From: Sphingopyxis yananensis
Lineage (GTDB): Bacteria; Pseudomonadota; Alphaproteobacteria; Sphingomonadales; Sphingomonadaceae
Reading direction: 5' to 3'
Assembly (NCBI RefSeq): GCF_020687785.1
Contig: NZ_JAJEWI010000008.1
Location: 186,001 to 250,000 of the forward strand
DNA: 64,000 nt
Positions 34,711-43,148 of the stretch are shown piece after piece (position 1 is the first letter of the stretch; the number at the start of each line of letters is the position of its first letter). The notes under the pieces were generated by a model. The model was not told where the DNA came from. It made no database searches and saw nothing but the letters and a program-made list of their open reading frames with translations. The translations under genes and the position numbers were made by a program.

Positions 34711-37545
34711 ATGTCCACCAAGAATCATCTCTATCTGGTCGATGGGTCCAGCTATATTTTCCGCGCCTATCACCGTCTCCCGCCGCTCACCAACCCGCAA
34801 GGTGTGCCTGTTGGCGCGGTATATGGCTACACCACCATGTTGTGGAAGCTGGCAAAAGACCTGAATGACGCCGAAGAACCCACCCATTTGGCGGTGATTC
34901 TGGATCATAGTGGTAAAAGCTTCCGCAACGATATTTACCCCGAATATAAAGCCAATCGCCCCGAAGCGCCGGAGGATTTGAAACCGCAATTCCCCCTGAT
35001 CCGTGACGCGACCCGCGCCTTTTCCTTGCCCTGCATCGAGATGGAAGGTTTTGAGGCGGACGATCTGATCGCGACCTATACCGAATCCGCCGTCGCGGCG
35101 GGGTGGGATGTGACCATTGTGTCGTCCGACAAGGATCTGATGCAGTTGATCCGCAAGCCAGATAATGGCCCCTGCGTCGACATGCTGGACACGATGAAGA
35201 ATATTCATCTTGGCCCTGATGAAGTGATGGAAAAATTTGGCGTCACCCCCGATCTGGTCGGTGATGTTTTGGCGCTGATGGGGGATAGCGTCGATAATGT
35301 CCCCGGCGTGCGCGGTGTTGGCCCCAAAACAGCGACCAAGCTGATCGTCGAATATGGCGATTTGGACGGCGTCTTGGCGGGCGCTGAGACGATGAAAAAG
35401 TCGAAGCTGCGCGAAAATCTGATCGAACATGCCGAAATGGCGCGCCTGTCGCGAATATTGGTCGACTTAAAGCGCGATATCCCCCTGCCCCAGCCCTTGG
35501 ACGAACTGACGCTGGGCGATATTCCGCCCGACCCGCTGCGTGATTTTCTCGATCATCATGGTTTTCGTTCACTGGCGGCCAAGGTCAATAATGGCACCAC
35601 GCCAGCTGGCCCCAAATTGCCCAGCCGCGCTGACAGCGCCGCCGCCATCACGGCGGCGGCCGGCCGCGCTGCGGCGACGCCATCGGCGGGCACGCCTTCC
35701 CTGCCCGCCATGCCGCCCATCGACCGCAGCCAATACGAATGCGTCACCACCATCGATGCCCTGCACCGCTGGATCGCGGCGGCGAAGGACAAGCATGTCG
35801 TGGCGGTCGATACGGAAACCGCGACGCTGGACAGCGTCACCGGCGAATTGGTGGGCTTCAGCCTTGCCACCGATGTGGGCAAGGCTTGCTATGTCCCGCT
35901 GGGGCATGGCGGCACCGATATGTTTGCCGAACGCCCCGTGCAGATTGAAAAATCGGCTGCGCTGGCGGCGTTGGGCGAATTGCTGGCCGACGACAGCGTG
36001 CTAAAAGTCGGTCATAATCTGAAATATGACATGAGCGTTTTGGCCCAGCATGGCCTGACCATCACGCCTTATGACGACACTTTGGTCATGAGTTTTGCGC
36101 TGGATGCTGGCAAACATGGTCATGGTATGGATGAACTGGCGAAAACCCATCTCGATCATATTTGCCTGTCCTTCAAGGATCTGTGCGGCACGGGCAAATC
36201 GCAGATCAGCTTTGCCGAGGTTCCGCTGGACCGCGCCACCGAATATGCAGCCGAGGATGCGGACGTCACGCTGCGCCTGTGGAAACTGGCGAAACTGCGT
36301 CTGCCCTTGGAAGGCGGCACGCGTATTTACGAAATGGTGGACCGCCCATTGGTCGCCACCCTTGAGGCGATGGAGCGCACCGGCATTTTGGTGAACCGCG
36401 ATTATTTGGCGCGCCTGTCCAGCGAATTTGCCACCGAAATGGTGCGCATAGAAAGCGAGATTCACGACCTTGCCGGACAGCCCTTTGCGATAGGCAGTCC
36501 CAAACAATTGGGCGAAATTTTGTTCGACAAATTGGGCTATAAGGGCGGACGCAAGGGCAAGTCAGGCACATGGTCCACCGACCAGAGCGAGCTGGAGCGT
36601 TTGGAACGGGGAGGCGTACCGATTGCGCGCAAAATCTTGGAATGGCGCCAGCTTGCCAAGCTGAAATCCACCTATACCGATGCGCTGCAAGAACAAATTA
36701 ACGCCAAAACGGGCCGCGTTCATACCAGCTACAGCCTGTCTGGCGCGCAGACGGGCCGCTTGTCGTCCACCGATCCCAATCTGCAAAACATCCCCATTCG
36801 CACCGAAACGGGCCGCCAAATCCGCGATGCCTTTATCGCACCAGCGGGCCGCGTACTGATCGCGGCGGACTATAGCCAGATCGAACTGCGCCTTGCCGCG
36901 CATATGGCCGATGTGCCGGAACTGAAGCAAGCCTTTGCCAATGGCGAAGACATTCACGCCGCCACCGCCAAAGAATTGTTCGGCGAAGTCACGCGCGACA
37001 CGCGCGCCAAGGCCAAAACGGTAAATTTCTCCATCCTCTATGGCATTTCACGCTGGGGCCTTGCGGGCCGATTGGAAATATCGTCGGATGAAGCCCAAGC
37101 GTTGATCAGCCGTTATTTTGAACGCTTCCCTGGCATCAATAATTATATCCGTGAAACGCTCGAGGCGGTTCGGGAAAAAAGCTATACGGAAACGCTCTTT
37201 GGCCGCAAAACATGGTTCCCGCGCATCAAGGCCGCCAATGCCGCCGAACGTCAGGGGGCCGAACGCGCCGCGATTAACGCCCCCATCCAAGGCACCAGCG
37301 CCGACTTGATCAAACGCGCCATGGTGCGGATGCCAGGGGCCTTGGCCGAAGCGGGCTTGGCGGATGTCAAAATGCTGCTTCAGGTCCATGACGAACTGGT
37401 GTTCGAAGCCGCCGAAGATCAAGCACAGGCAGCAGGTGCGGTCATTCGCCGCGTGATGGCCGATGCAGCCCAGCCCTTGCTGGCATTAAGCGTTCCGCTG
37501 GATGTCGAAATTGGTGTCGGCAAAAGCTGGGGCGAAGCTCACTGA
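34711..37545 (+). CDS. polA: DNA polymerase I
   Basis: 944 aa, full length. The 5'-nuclease domain (about 1-295) starts HLYLVDGSSYIFRAYH and contains VTIVSSDKDLMQL. An Ala/Pro-rich linker spans about 305-340. A 3'-5' exonuclease domain (about 345-535) retains its acidic residues (VAVDTETATLD, HNLKYDMSVLA, YAAEDADV), so proofreading is likely. The polymerase domain (about 570-944) has ADYSQIELRLAAH, the O-helix region RAKAKTVNFSILYG and LLQVHDELVFE. It acts in Okazaki fragment maturation and excision-repair filling, complementing the UdgX operon. ATG at 34711. Confidence 0.98.
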   Translation: MSTKNHLYLVDGSSYIFRAYHRLPPLTNPQGVPVGAVYGYTTMLWKLAKDLNDAEEPTHLAVILDHSGKSFRNDIYPEYKANRPEAPEDLKPQFPLIRDATRAFSLPCIEMEGFEADDLIATYTESAVAAGWDVTIVSSDKDLMQLIRKPDNGPCVDMLDTMKNIHLGPDEVMEKFGVTPDLVGDVLALMGDSVDNVPGVRGVGPKTATKLIVEYGDLDGVLAGAETMKKSKLRENLIEHAEMARLSRILVDLKRDIPLPQPLDELTLGDIPPDPLRDFLDHHGFRSLAAKVNNGTTPAGPKLPSRADSAAAITAAAGRAAATPSAGTPSLPAMPPIDRSQYECVTTIDALHRWIAAAKDKHVVAVDTETATLDSVTGELVGFSLATDVGKACYVPLGHGGTDMFAERPVQIEKSAALAALGELLADDSVLKVGHNLKYDMSVLAQHGLTITPYDDTLVMSFALDAGKHGHGMDELAKTHLDHICLSFKDLCGTGKSQISFAEVPLDRATEYAAEDADVTLRLWKLAKLRLPLEGGTRIYEMVDRPLVATLEAMERTGILVNRDYLARLSSEFATEMVRIESEIHDLAGQPFAIGSPKQLGEILFDKLGYKGGRKGKSGTWSTDQSELERLERGGVPIARKILEWRQLAKLKSTYTDALQEQINAKTGRVHTSYSLSGAQTGRLSSTDPNLQNIPIRTETGRQIRDAFIAPAGRVLIAADYSQIELRLAAHMADVPELKQAFANGEDIHAATAKELFGEVTRDTRAKAKTVNFSILYGISRWGLAGRLEISSDEAQALISRYFERFPGINNYIRETLEAVREKSYTETLFGRKTWFPRIKAANAAERQGAERAAINAPIQGTSADLIKRAMVRMPGALAEAGLADVKMLLQVHDELVFEAAEDQAQAAGAVIRRVMADAAQPLLALSVPLDVEIGVGKSWGEAH

Positions 37546-38108
37546 TGATGACACTGGCTGTCATATGGGCCGCGTTAACGGCGGCAGCGCTGGTGCCGCC
37601 CGATGGCGCTGCGTCGGACCGTGCTGCCCCAGTGGTGGTGAACGGTCCGACGCTGGACCTTCCTGTGCCCATATCACCCACACCGCCGATAGCGCCGCCA
37701 TCTGTCGCCGACAGTGACGTTCGCGAATTCATTGCCGTCGCCGCCCGCAAGCAAGTGGGCAAGCCCGCCTTTGGCGGCATCGGCCCTGTGGATAAGTTAA
37801 TGGTCATCGCCCGTGGTCGCGCTGATTTTCCCGAAGTCATCGGCAGCGCCGGTGTCCCCGAACGCCAACAATTGATGCCGCCGCCAGAGGGCAGCGTCGC
37901 CTTGGTGCGTTTTCGCCAAAGCCGCGATGCCGTTCGGCCCGGTCCCACCGCCCAAGATTTAGCCTATGTCGCTGCCCATAAACTTCCGCTATTTGTGATT
38001 GGGGAATGGACCCGCGCCGCGCCCATGTGGGAAGTCGCATGGACCGGCGCGCATGTCCAATATCGCAGCATAGGCGATGTCGGTGAAATCGGTCCATGGC
38101 ACGATTGA
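37545..38108 (+). CDS. Exported hypothetical protein
   Basis: 187 aa protein I do not recognise. The first 20 residues (MMTLAVIWAALTAAALV) look like a signal peptide, followed by a Pro-rich stretch (PVPISPTPPIAPPSV) and a compact C-terminal half ending VQYRSIGDVGEIGPWHD. No cysteine pair, metal motif or catalytic signature is visible. Its ATG overlaps the polA stop by 1 bp (TGATG), so it is co-transcribed with polA, though a functional link is not implied by sequence. Probably periplasmic. Confidence 0.65.
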   Translation: MMTLAVIWAALTAAALVPPDGAASDRAAPVVVNGPTLDLPVPISPTPPIAPPSVADSDVREFIAVAARKQVGKPAFGGIGPVDKLMVIARGRADFPEVIGSAGVPERQQLMPPPEGSVALVRFRQSRDAVRPGPTAQDLAYVAAHKLPLFVIGEWTRAAPMWEVAWTGAHVQYRSIGDVGEIGPWHD

Positions 38109-38347
38109 CGCTTGCGCTTTGTCGGAGGCAGCCCTGTTCCGCACCATAGCCCAGCTATTGGGCGTATCGCACATCGCCACCCATTGGCGTGAATTCGGCA
38201 CATTTCATCCCATCGCCTGCCTTGTACCGGCCAAGCAGACAAACACATGTCTATCGCAATCCATATGACAATATTATGATGTAAGTTTAACGCCGAAATT
38301 GCTGGCCACTCTCGCTGCAATAAAGCCAACAAAGGATATGCGTCACC

Positions 38348-39025
38348 ATGGGCCATATGCCAAATAATCCGGTGACGCCGCCGCAGCGGATACAGCAAAA
38401 TTTGCTGGCCCGAAAAGAACGACAATTGTTAAATTATTTATGCGCCCATATGCCCGCATGGGTCACACCGGATAAATTAACCAGCCTCGGCTTTGTGGGC
38501 GCGGCCATGGTGGCGGCAGGATATATCCTCAGTTGGCAAACCCCGCATTGGCTGACGCTCAGCGTGCTGGGATATTTTGTGAATTGGTTCGGCGACAGCT
38601 TGGACGGCAGCCTTGCCCGATGGCGGCGCATTGAACGGCCCGCCTATGGTTATTTTTTGGACCATAGCGTCGATGGCTTGGCGATTTTCTTGATGGTCGG
38701 CGGACTGGGCCTGACGCCCTATATGCGATTTGACGTCGCGTTAATTTGTGTCATTTGCTATTTATTATTGGCCATTCACACATTTTTGGCGGCCAAGGTT
38801 TTGGGAGAATTTCGCTTATCTTATATGGCGGGCGGCCCAACAGAGTTGCGGATCATGTTGATTGTGATGACCATGTTGATGCCCCTTGTCGGTGGGCGCG
38901 ATATTGGCAGCAGCAACATGTCCGGCTTTGACATTTTCGCTTTGGGGGTTGCCGCTATCTTGCTGACATTATTTTTGTTCCAAAGCTTTGCCACCGCGCG
39001 GCATCTGCGCGCACGCGGTGGTTAA
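38348..39025 (+). CDS. CDP-alcohol phosphatidyltransferase family protein
   Basis: 225 aa integral membrane protein with about six hydrophobic segments. The diagnostic CDP-alcohol motif D-x2-DG-x2-AR-x8-G-x3-D-x3-D is intact at about residues 83-105 (GDSLDGSLARW, then YGYFLDHSVDG), with its four metal-binding aspartates. The enzyme would transfer a phosphatidyl or phospho-alcohol group in the inner membrane; the alcohol (inositol, glycerol phosphate, choline or other) is not determinable. Start at ATG 38348 or 38357. Confidence 0.88.
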   Translation: MGHMPNNPVTPPQRIQQNLLARKERQLLNYLCAHMPAWVTPDKLTSLGFVGAAMVAAGYILSWQTPHWLTLSVLGYFVNWFGDSLDGSLARWRRIERPAYGYFLDHSVDGLAIFLMVGGLGLTPYMRFDVALICVICYLLLAIHTFLAAKVLGEFRLSYMAGGPTELRIMLIVMTMLMPLVGGRDIGSSNMSGFDIFALGVAAILLTLFLFQSFATARHLRARGG

Positions 39026-39053
39026 AGATATTTTCCAAAATCAGGTCCCAAAA

Positions 39054-39956
39054 TCAGGTCGCGGTGGCTGGCCGCGCCCGTGCTTGGCGATAGCTGCCCA
39101 GCAAGGCGACAGATTTGGTCTGGAAATCCAATTCTTCCAAGGCCCTGTCCACCGCTGGCTCACCAGGGGCACCCACAATATCGGCAAAAAATTTGGTCGC
39201 CGAAAAACTGCCGCCCATTTGATAGCTTTCCAGCTTGGTCATATTGACTCCATTGGTCGCAAAACCGCCCAAGGCCTTGTACAGCGCCGCGGGAATATTC
39301 TTCACCTCAAAGACCAGCGTGGTCATCAGCGGTCCGTCACTGGGCAATTGCGCCAAGGGTTCACGAGCCAACACTACAAAGCGGGTCATATTATGGTCGG
39401 CGTCCTCGATGCCCGACTGGTGCAGCGTCAGCCCGTATAAATCCGCCGCATGGGGCGGCGCAATGGCCGCAAGGCCCACTTCGTCACTATCCGCAACCCA
39501 TGCCGCCGCGCCCGCCGTATCGCTGTGCGCAACCGGCGCAATGCCATTGGCGCGCAGCCATTTGCGGCACTGCCCCAAGGCTTGCTCATGGCTCATCGCG
39601 CGCGTGATCGGGCCCAAATCCCGGCTCATCAGCCCGTGGCGAATCCGCAAGAAATGCTCACCAACAATCGACAGGCCAGATTCGGGCAATAGAAAGTGAA
39701 TGTCGGCCACACGGCCATGCAGGCTGTTTTCGATCGGAATAATCGCACGGGCCACGCTGCCGTCCCGCACAGCTTCTATTGCATCTTCAAAGCTATAGCA
39801 TGGCATGGCCAGGGCGCTTGGATCAAATTCCCGTGCGGCCAAGTCGCTGTTGGCGCCCGGTGCGCCTTGAAAGGCCAACCCCTGCGCTGGCTGTGCCAAA
39901 GCGGCGCGGCGCATTTTTTCCACCAAAACTTCTGCGGATGCTGAATAACTGCCCAT
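39054..39956 (-). CDS. pheA: Prephenate dehydratase
   Basis: Converts prephenate to phenylpyruvate for phenylalanine synthesis. 300 aa, monofunctional (no chorismate mutase domain). The catalytic domain has AFQGAPGANSDLAA near the N-terminus, IPIENSLHGRVAD, and the conserved Thr in NMTRFVVL. A regulatory ACT domain follows (about 205-285; GGFATNGVNMTKLESYQ), where canonical ESRP is ESYQ. The frame begins at TTG 40004, but ATG 39956 follows GAGAGG by 6 nt. It is divergent from the cytochrome genes. Confidence 0.94.
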   Translation of the reverse strand: MGSYSASAEVLVEKMRRAALAQPAQGLAFQGAPGANSDLAAREFDPSALAMPCYSFEDAIEAVRDGSVARAIIPIENSLHGRVADIHFLLPESGLSIVGEHFLRIRHGLMSRDLGPITRAMSHEQALGQCRKWLRANGIAPVAHSDTAGAAAWVADSDEVGLAAIAPPHAADLYGLTLHQSGIEDADHNMTRFVVLAREPLAQLPSDGPLMTTLVFEVKNIPAALYKALGGFATNGVNMTKLESYQMGGSFSATKFFADIVGAPGEPAVDRALEELDFQTKSVALLGSYRQARARPATAT

Positions 39957-40169
39957 TTCGACCCTCTCACGCACAGAATTGGTGCGTCTATGCGGCTCTA
40001 GCAATCGAAGCTAACATTGCAAGATAGAGTGAATATCACGGCCAATCCCGCAAAAGCATGACAGGAAGATGCTGCTTCCCCTTGCGCCTTCTCATGTCGC
40101 TCAGTAAGGGATCGACAAAATGTTTCGGGAGCGTCCACTACAGGGCGAAAAATAACGGGGCTGCAAAGC

Positions 40170-40784
40170 ATGGACAATCGCTTCAATACTATCGCTGGCT
40201 GGGGCTTATTTGCTATGGCTTGTGCGTTGGGACTTTCCATCGGGTCGGGCATGATCTTTTCCAGCCACGCCCCAGAAACACCAGGCTATCCCATTGAAGA
40301 TGCCGAAGCAGGCGGCGGCGGCGAATCCGCAGTCCCCTTGGCCAATCTGTTGGCCGCAGCCGACCCTGCAAAGGGTGAAACCATCTTTGCAAAATGTTCT
40401 GCCTGCCACACGATCAACCAAGGCGGTGCCAATGGAATCGGCCCCAATTTGTGGGGCGCATTGGGCAAAACCCATGGCCATGTTGCGGGCTTTGCTTATT
40501 CGGATGCTTTGAAATCGGTTCCAGGCAACTGGACGTTCGAGGGTATGGACGCTTGGCTGGCCAGCCCACGTAAATATGCCAATGGCACGAAAATGTCCTT
40601 TGCGGGCTTAAGCAACCCCGAAGACCGTGCAGCCGTGATCGTCTATATGAACAATCAAGGTTCGAACCTGCCTCTGCCCGCGCCTGAAGCGGTGCCTGCT
40701 GCGGGCGAAGCGCCAGCGGCTGATGCCCCTGCAACCGATGCAGCAGGCACAGATGCAGCCCCCGCTGACGCAGCAGCGAAATAA
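40170..40784 (+). CDS. Membrane-anchored class I cytochrome c
   Basis: 204 aa electron carrier. A single uncleaved N-terminal anchor (about 8-30), a short linker, then a cytochrome c fold with the haem site CSACH (Cys76, Cys79, His80) and an axial Met in GTKMSFAGL. An unusual Ala/Pro/Asp-rich tail of about 35 residues follows the domain. It resembles CycM-type cytochromes that shuttle electrons from complex III to terminal oxidases. It is directly followed, 1 bp after its stop codon, by a second cytochrome c gene. Confidence 0.92.
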   Translation: MDNRFNTIAGWGLFAMACALGLSIGSGMIFSSHAPETPGYPIEDAEAGGGGESAVPLANLLAAADPAKGETIFAKCSACHTINQGGANGIGPNLWGALGKTHGHVAGFAYSDALKSVPGNWTFEGMDAWLASPRKYANGTKMSFAGLSNPEDRAAVIVYMNNQGSNLPLPAPEAVPAAGEAPAADAPATDAAGTDAAPADAAAK

Positions 40785-40785
40785 G

Positions 40786-41235
40786 ATGAACAGGCGCGCT
40801 CCCGCCCTGTTTGCGGCGGGATTGATGCTGGCCGGATGCGGTTCGCCAGACACGGGGAACCAAACATCCGCTGCCAGCAACAGCGCGCCAACATCCACCG
40901 TCGCCGCACCAGCCCCCAATGTGGAGCCCAGCGTAAAAATCGGCCAAATGATCTTTCGCCGTTGCATGTCCTGCCACACAATTGAGGCGGGCGGCCGCAA
41001 TGGCATTGGGCCCAATTTGCACGGTATTGTAAACCGCCCCGTCGGCAGCGTGGCCGGTTTTGCGTATAGCGGCGCGATGCGCGCCAAGGGCGGCATTTGG
41101 GACGAAGCTGCCCTCGATCATTATCTGGAACAGCCCATGAAGGCGCTGCCCGGCACGCGCATGGCCTTTGCCGGCATCATTGATCCCATTGATCGCAAAT
41201 CTCTATATTTATATCTGCAAACGAACGGCGAATAA
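40786..41235 (+). CDS. Lipoprotein cytochrome c, class I
   Basis: 149 aa. The signal ends in the lipobox LAGC, so Cys18 should be lipidated. After a disordered Ser/Ala/Thr linker, the cytochrome domain has CMSCH (Cys60, Cys63, His64) and the axial Met in GTRMAFAGI. It is closely similar to the core of the upstream cytochrome, implying duplication, but with a lipid anchor instead of a membrane helix. ATG 40786 begins 1 bp after the upstream stop. The pair ends at the terminator 41255-41290. Confidence 0.9.
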   Translation: MNRRAPALFAAGLMLAGCGSPDTGNQTSAASNSAPTSTVAAPAPNVEPSVKIGQMIFRRCMSCHTIEAGGRNGIGPNLHGIVNRPVGSVAGFAYSGAMRAKGGIWDEAALDHYLEQPMKALPGTRMAFAGIIDPIDRKSLYLYLQTNGE

Positions 41236-41254
41236 GCCCGTTCAACGGATTATG

Positions 41255-41290
41255 AAAAAGGGCTGGGAACACCGCGTCCCCAGCCCTTTT
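41255..41290 (+). terminator. Rho-independent terminator after cytochrome genes
   Basis: AAAAAGGGCTGGG pairs with CCCAGCCCTTTT, with a 10 nt loop and a T-run at 41287-41290. The A-run on the left arm could also serve the convergent LOG-family gene. Confidence 0.9.
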
Positions 41291-41324
41291 ATATTATCTG
41301 GGCCAATGCCCGATCAACCGCCGA

Positions 41325-42194
41325 TCATTCTGGGTCTTGATCGTAGAATTTTTCAAAAATGTCCCACGCCTCTTCGGCCGTTTCCACAAATTGGAACAGA
41401 TTAAGATCGGGCGCGCTAATCACACCTTCGTCCACCAACGCGTCAAAATTGACCACGCGGTTCCAAAATTCCTTGCCGAACAACACAATCGGAATCGGCT
41501 TGACCTTGCCGGTTTGAATCAAGGTCAGCAGTTCAAACATTTCATCGAATGTACCGAAACCGCCGGGAAACACTGCGACGGCGCGGGCGCGCAGCAAGAA
41601 GTGCATCTTGCGCAGCGCGAAATAGTGGAATTGGAAGCTTAATTCCGGCGTCACATAACGGTTGGGCGCTTGTTCATGCGGCAAGACAATGTTCAAACCG
41701 ATGGATTCGCAGCCCTTGTCACTGGCCCCGCGATTGGCGGCTTCCATGATCGAAGGACCGCCGCCGGAACACACAACAAAATGGCGCTGGCCTTTGTCGT
41801 CGGCGGGGTAACAACTTGCCATATTGGCCAGTTTGCGCGCTTCGTCATAATATCGCGCTTTGGCCTTGAGGTTGCGGGCAATGGTCCGCGACCGATCATC
41901 GCCTGCCGCAGCCTCCAGCCCTTCGGCGTCCTGCGGTTCGGGAATACGGGCAGAGCCATAAATCACCATGGTCGATGCGATTTTCGCTTCGTCCAGCAGT
42001 AGTTCCGGCTTCAGCAATTCCAACTGAAAGCGAACAGGACGCAAATCGTCGCGCAGCAGAAATTCTTTGTCCTGAAACGCTAGCTTATAGGCTTCGCTGG
42101 ACGTTTGCGGCGTCGAACTGGCTTGTTTTGCAAATTGGGCGTCTTCCTTGGCTTTGTGGAAGCGCGTGGGATGTTTCGTCTTATCTTTTGTCAT
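41325..42194 (-). CDS. LOG-family (TIGR00730-like) nucleotide 5'-monophosphate phosphoribohydrolase
   Basis: About 289 aa. The Rossmann-fold LOG domain starts near residue 75 (STMVIYGSARIPEP) and carries the signature PGGFGTFDE with the catalytic Glu, preceded by CSGGGPSIMEAANRGA. An N-terminal extension of about 70 residues is charged and probably disordered. Family members remove ribose 5-phosphate from adenine/cytokinin nucleotides; older annotation as lysine decarboxylase is wrong. The frame opens earlier (42245), but ATG 42194 gives the family N-terminus MTKDK. Confidence 0.87.
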   Translation of the reverse strand: MTKDKTKHPTRFHKAKEDAQFAKQASSTPQTSSEAYKLAFQDKEFLLRDDLRPVRFQLELLKPELLLDEAKIASTMVIYGSARIPEPQDAEGLEAAAGDDRSRTIARNLKAKARYYDEARKLANMASCYPADDKGQRHFVVCSGGGPSIMEAANRGASDKGCESIGLNIVLPHEQAPNRYVTPELSFQFHYFALRKMHFLLRARAVAVFPGGFGTFDEMFELLTLIQTGKVKPIPIVLFGKEFWNRVVNFDALVDEGVISAPDLNLFQFVETAEEAWDIFEKFYDQDPE

Positions 42195-42278
42195 TCGACA
42201 ATAGCTAATCACCGCTTGCCAATTTGCAAGGCCGCCTTGGCCCATCTCTTATCTATTTCCTTCAACCCCAAGCCTTTA

Positions 42279-42980
42279 TTATCGGCAAAACCCATTTCCG
42301 TTCATTTCAAAATGAAAATGATCATGATGGGCGCGGTTATAATCCGGCCCCAGCACCGTGCCAAAGCGGCGACAGGCGGATTTATGCAAGGCCCGCAGAA
42401 AATCCTGCGCTTTACGATCCCCCTGCCAATCCTTCGTCACCGTAATCCGCCGCCCATCGCTCAGCACAAAGGCCGACACATCAATCGCATTGGCAGAGGC
42501 ATGTTGCGACAAGCGACCGCTGGATGCCCCATTGATATTTCGGCAAGCATAGGTGCCCATGGTTTCAATCTTGACCACTTCCGCCCCGAAAAATTGTCGG
42601 GCCGCCGGACGAACGGCATATTGCGCCCATGCCGAAAAATTGCGCGCCAACGGGCAAGTCATCGCCCCCAAATTGGACACCGGCACGCCGATATCCAGCA
42701 GTTTCACCGAATCAATGGCCGAGCATCCGCCGCCAAAATATTGGTTATCCAGCGCGTCATAACGCACCGATGCTTGTTGCAACGAAACCAGACAGGCGCG
42801 CGAATCTTGCGTGCTGAACGCAGGCACGGCGCCGCGCGGTGGCGGAGCCTTTTGCGTCGTCGATGGCCGATCCTGCTTTTTGTTGCGCTTGACGTCTGGC
42901 TGACCAAAACAAGCCGACAACAACAGGGCCGATACACCCGCCATCGCTATCTGTGCGGTGAATTTCAGTCGCTTATTCAT
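42279..42980 (-). CDS. Extensin-like C-terminal domain lipoprotein
   Basis: About 233 aa. The lipobox LLSAC puts the lipidated Cys near residue 24. A Pro/Lys-rich linker is followed by an extensin-like_C domain, with conserved His/Asp in QHASANAIDVS and HHDHFHFE. These are reminiscent of the LAS/M15 zinc peptidase fold, so a cell-wall role is plausible though unproven. Cysteine pairs in the domain (CLVS, GGCS, TCPL, YACRN) suggest disulfides. ATG 42980; a GTG at 42995 is the alternative. Confidence 0.82.
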   Translation of the reverse strand: MNKRLKFTAQIAMAGVSALLLSACFGQPDVKRNKKQDRPSTTQKAPPPRGAVPAFSTQDSRACLVSLQQASVRYDALDNQYFGGGCSAIDSVKLLDIGVPVSNLGAMTCPLARNFSAWAQYAVRPAARQFFGAEVVKIETMGTYACRNINGASSGRLSQHASANAIDVSAFVLSDGRRITVTKDWQGDRKAQDFLRALHKSACRRFGTVLGPDYNRAHHDHFHFEMNGNGFCR

Positions 42981-43091
42981 CGTTCTGAATATCACTTTCT
43001 TTCAAAACCATAGAATGACCCTATCGGAACAATTTGAAAATTTCACCCACCCCATTCATTTTATTTGACAGTTGCGCCCACTCCTCTACAT

Positions 43092-43148
43092 GCAGCGACG
43101 GGCCACGCGGTCCCAACGCCGCGCGAGCTCTCTGTAAGGAGAGTCTAT
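43092..43148 (+). ncRNA. Candidate serC leader RNA motif
   Basis: Directly upstream of serC. A first stem pairs GGGCC with GGTCC around ACGC, and a second hairpin, CTCTC (43128-43132) with GAGAG (43139-43143), occludes the serC ribosome-binding site GGAGAG. The conserved-looking CCAACGCCGCGCGAGC segment lies between. Position and layout resemble the alphaproteobacterial serC motif, but I judged this by eye without a covariance model. Confidence 0.5.

Noticed and set aside
42105-43013. 302-codon plus-strand frame opposite the extensin-like lipoprotein gene
   Set aside because: The lipobox and HHDHFH motifs of the minus-strand gene are decisive; the plus frame has none.
43065-43093. TTGACA upstream of serC as a -35 box
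   Set aside because: The sequence 17 bp downstream (ACATGC) is a poor -10 element and falls into the leader RNA; the promoter probably lies elsewhere.
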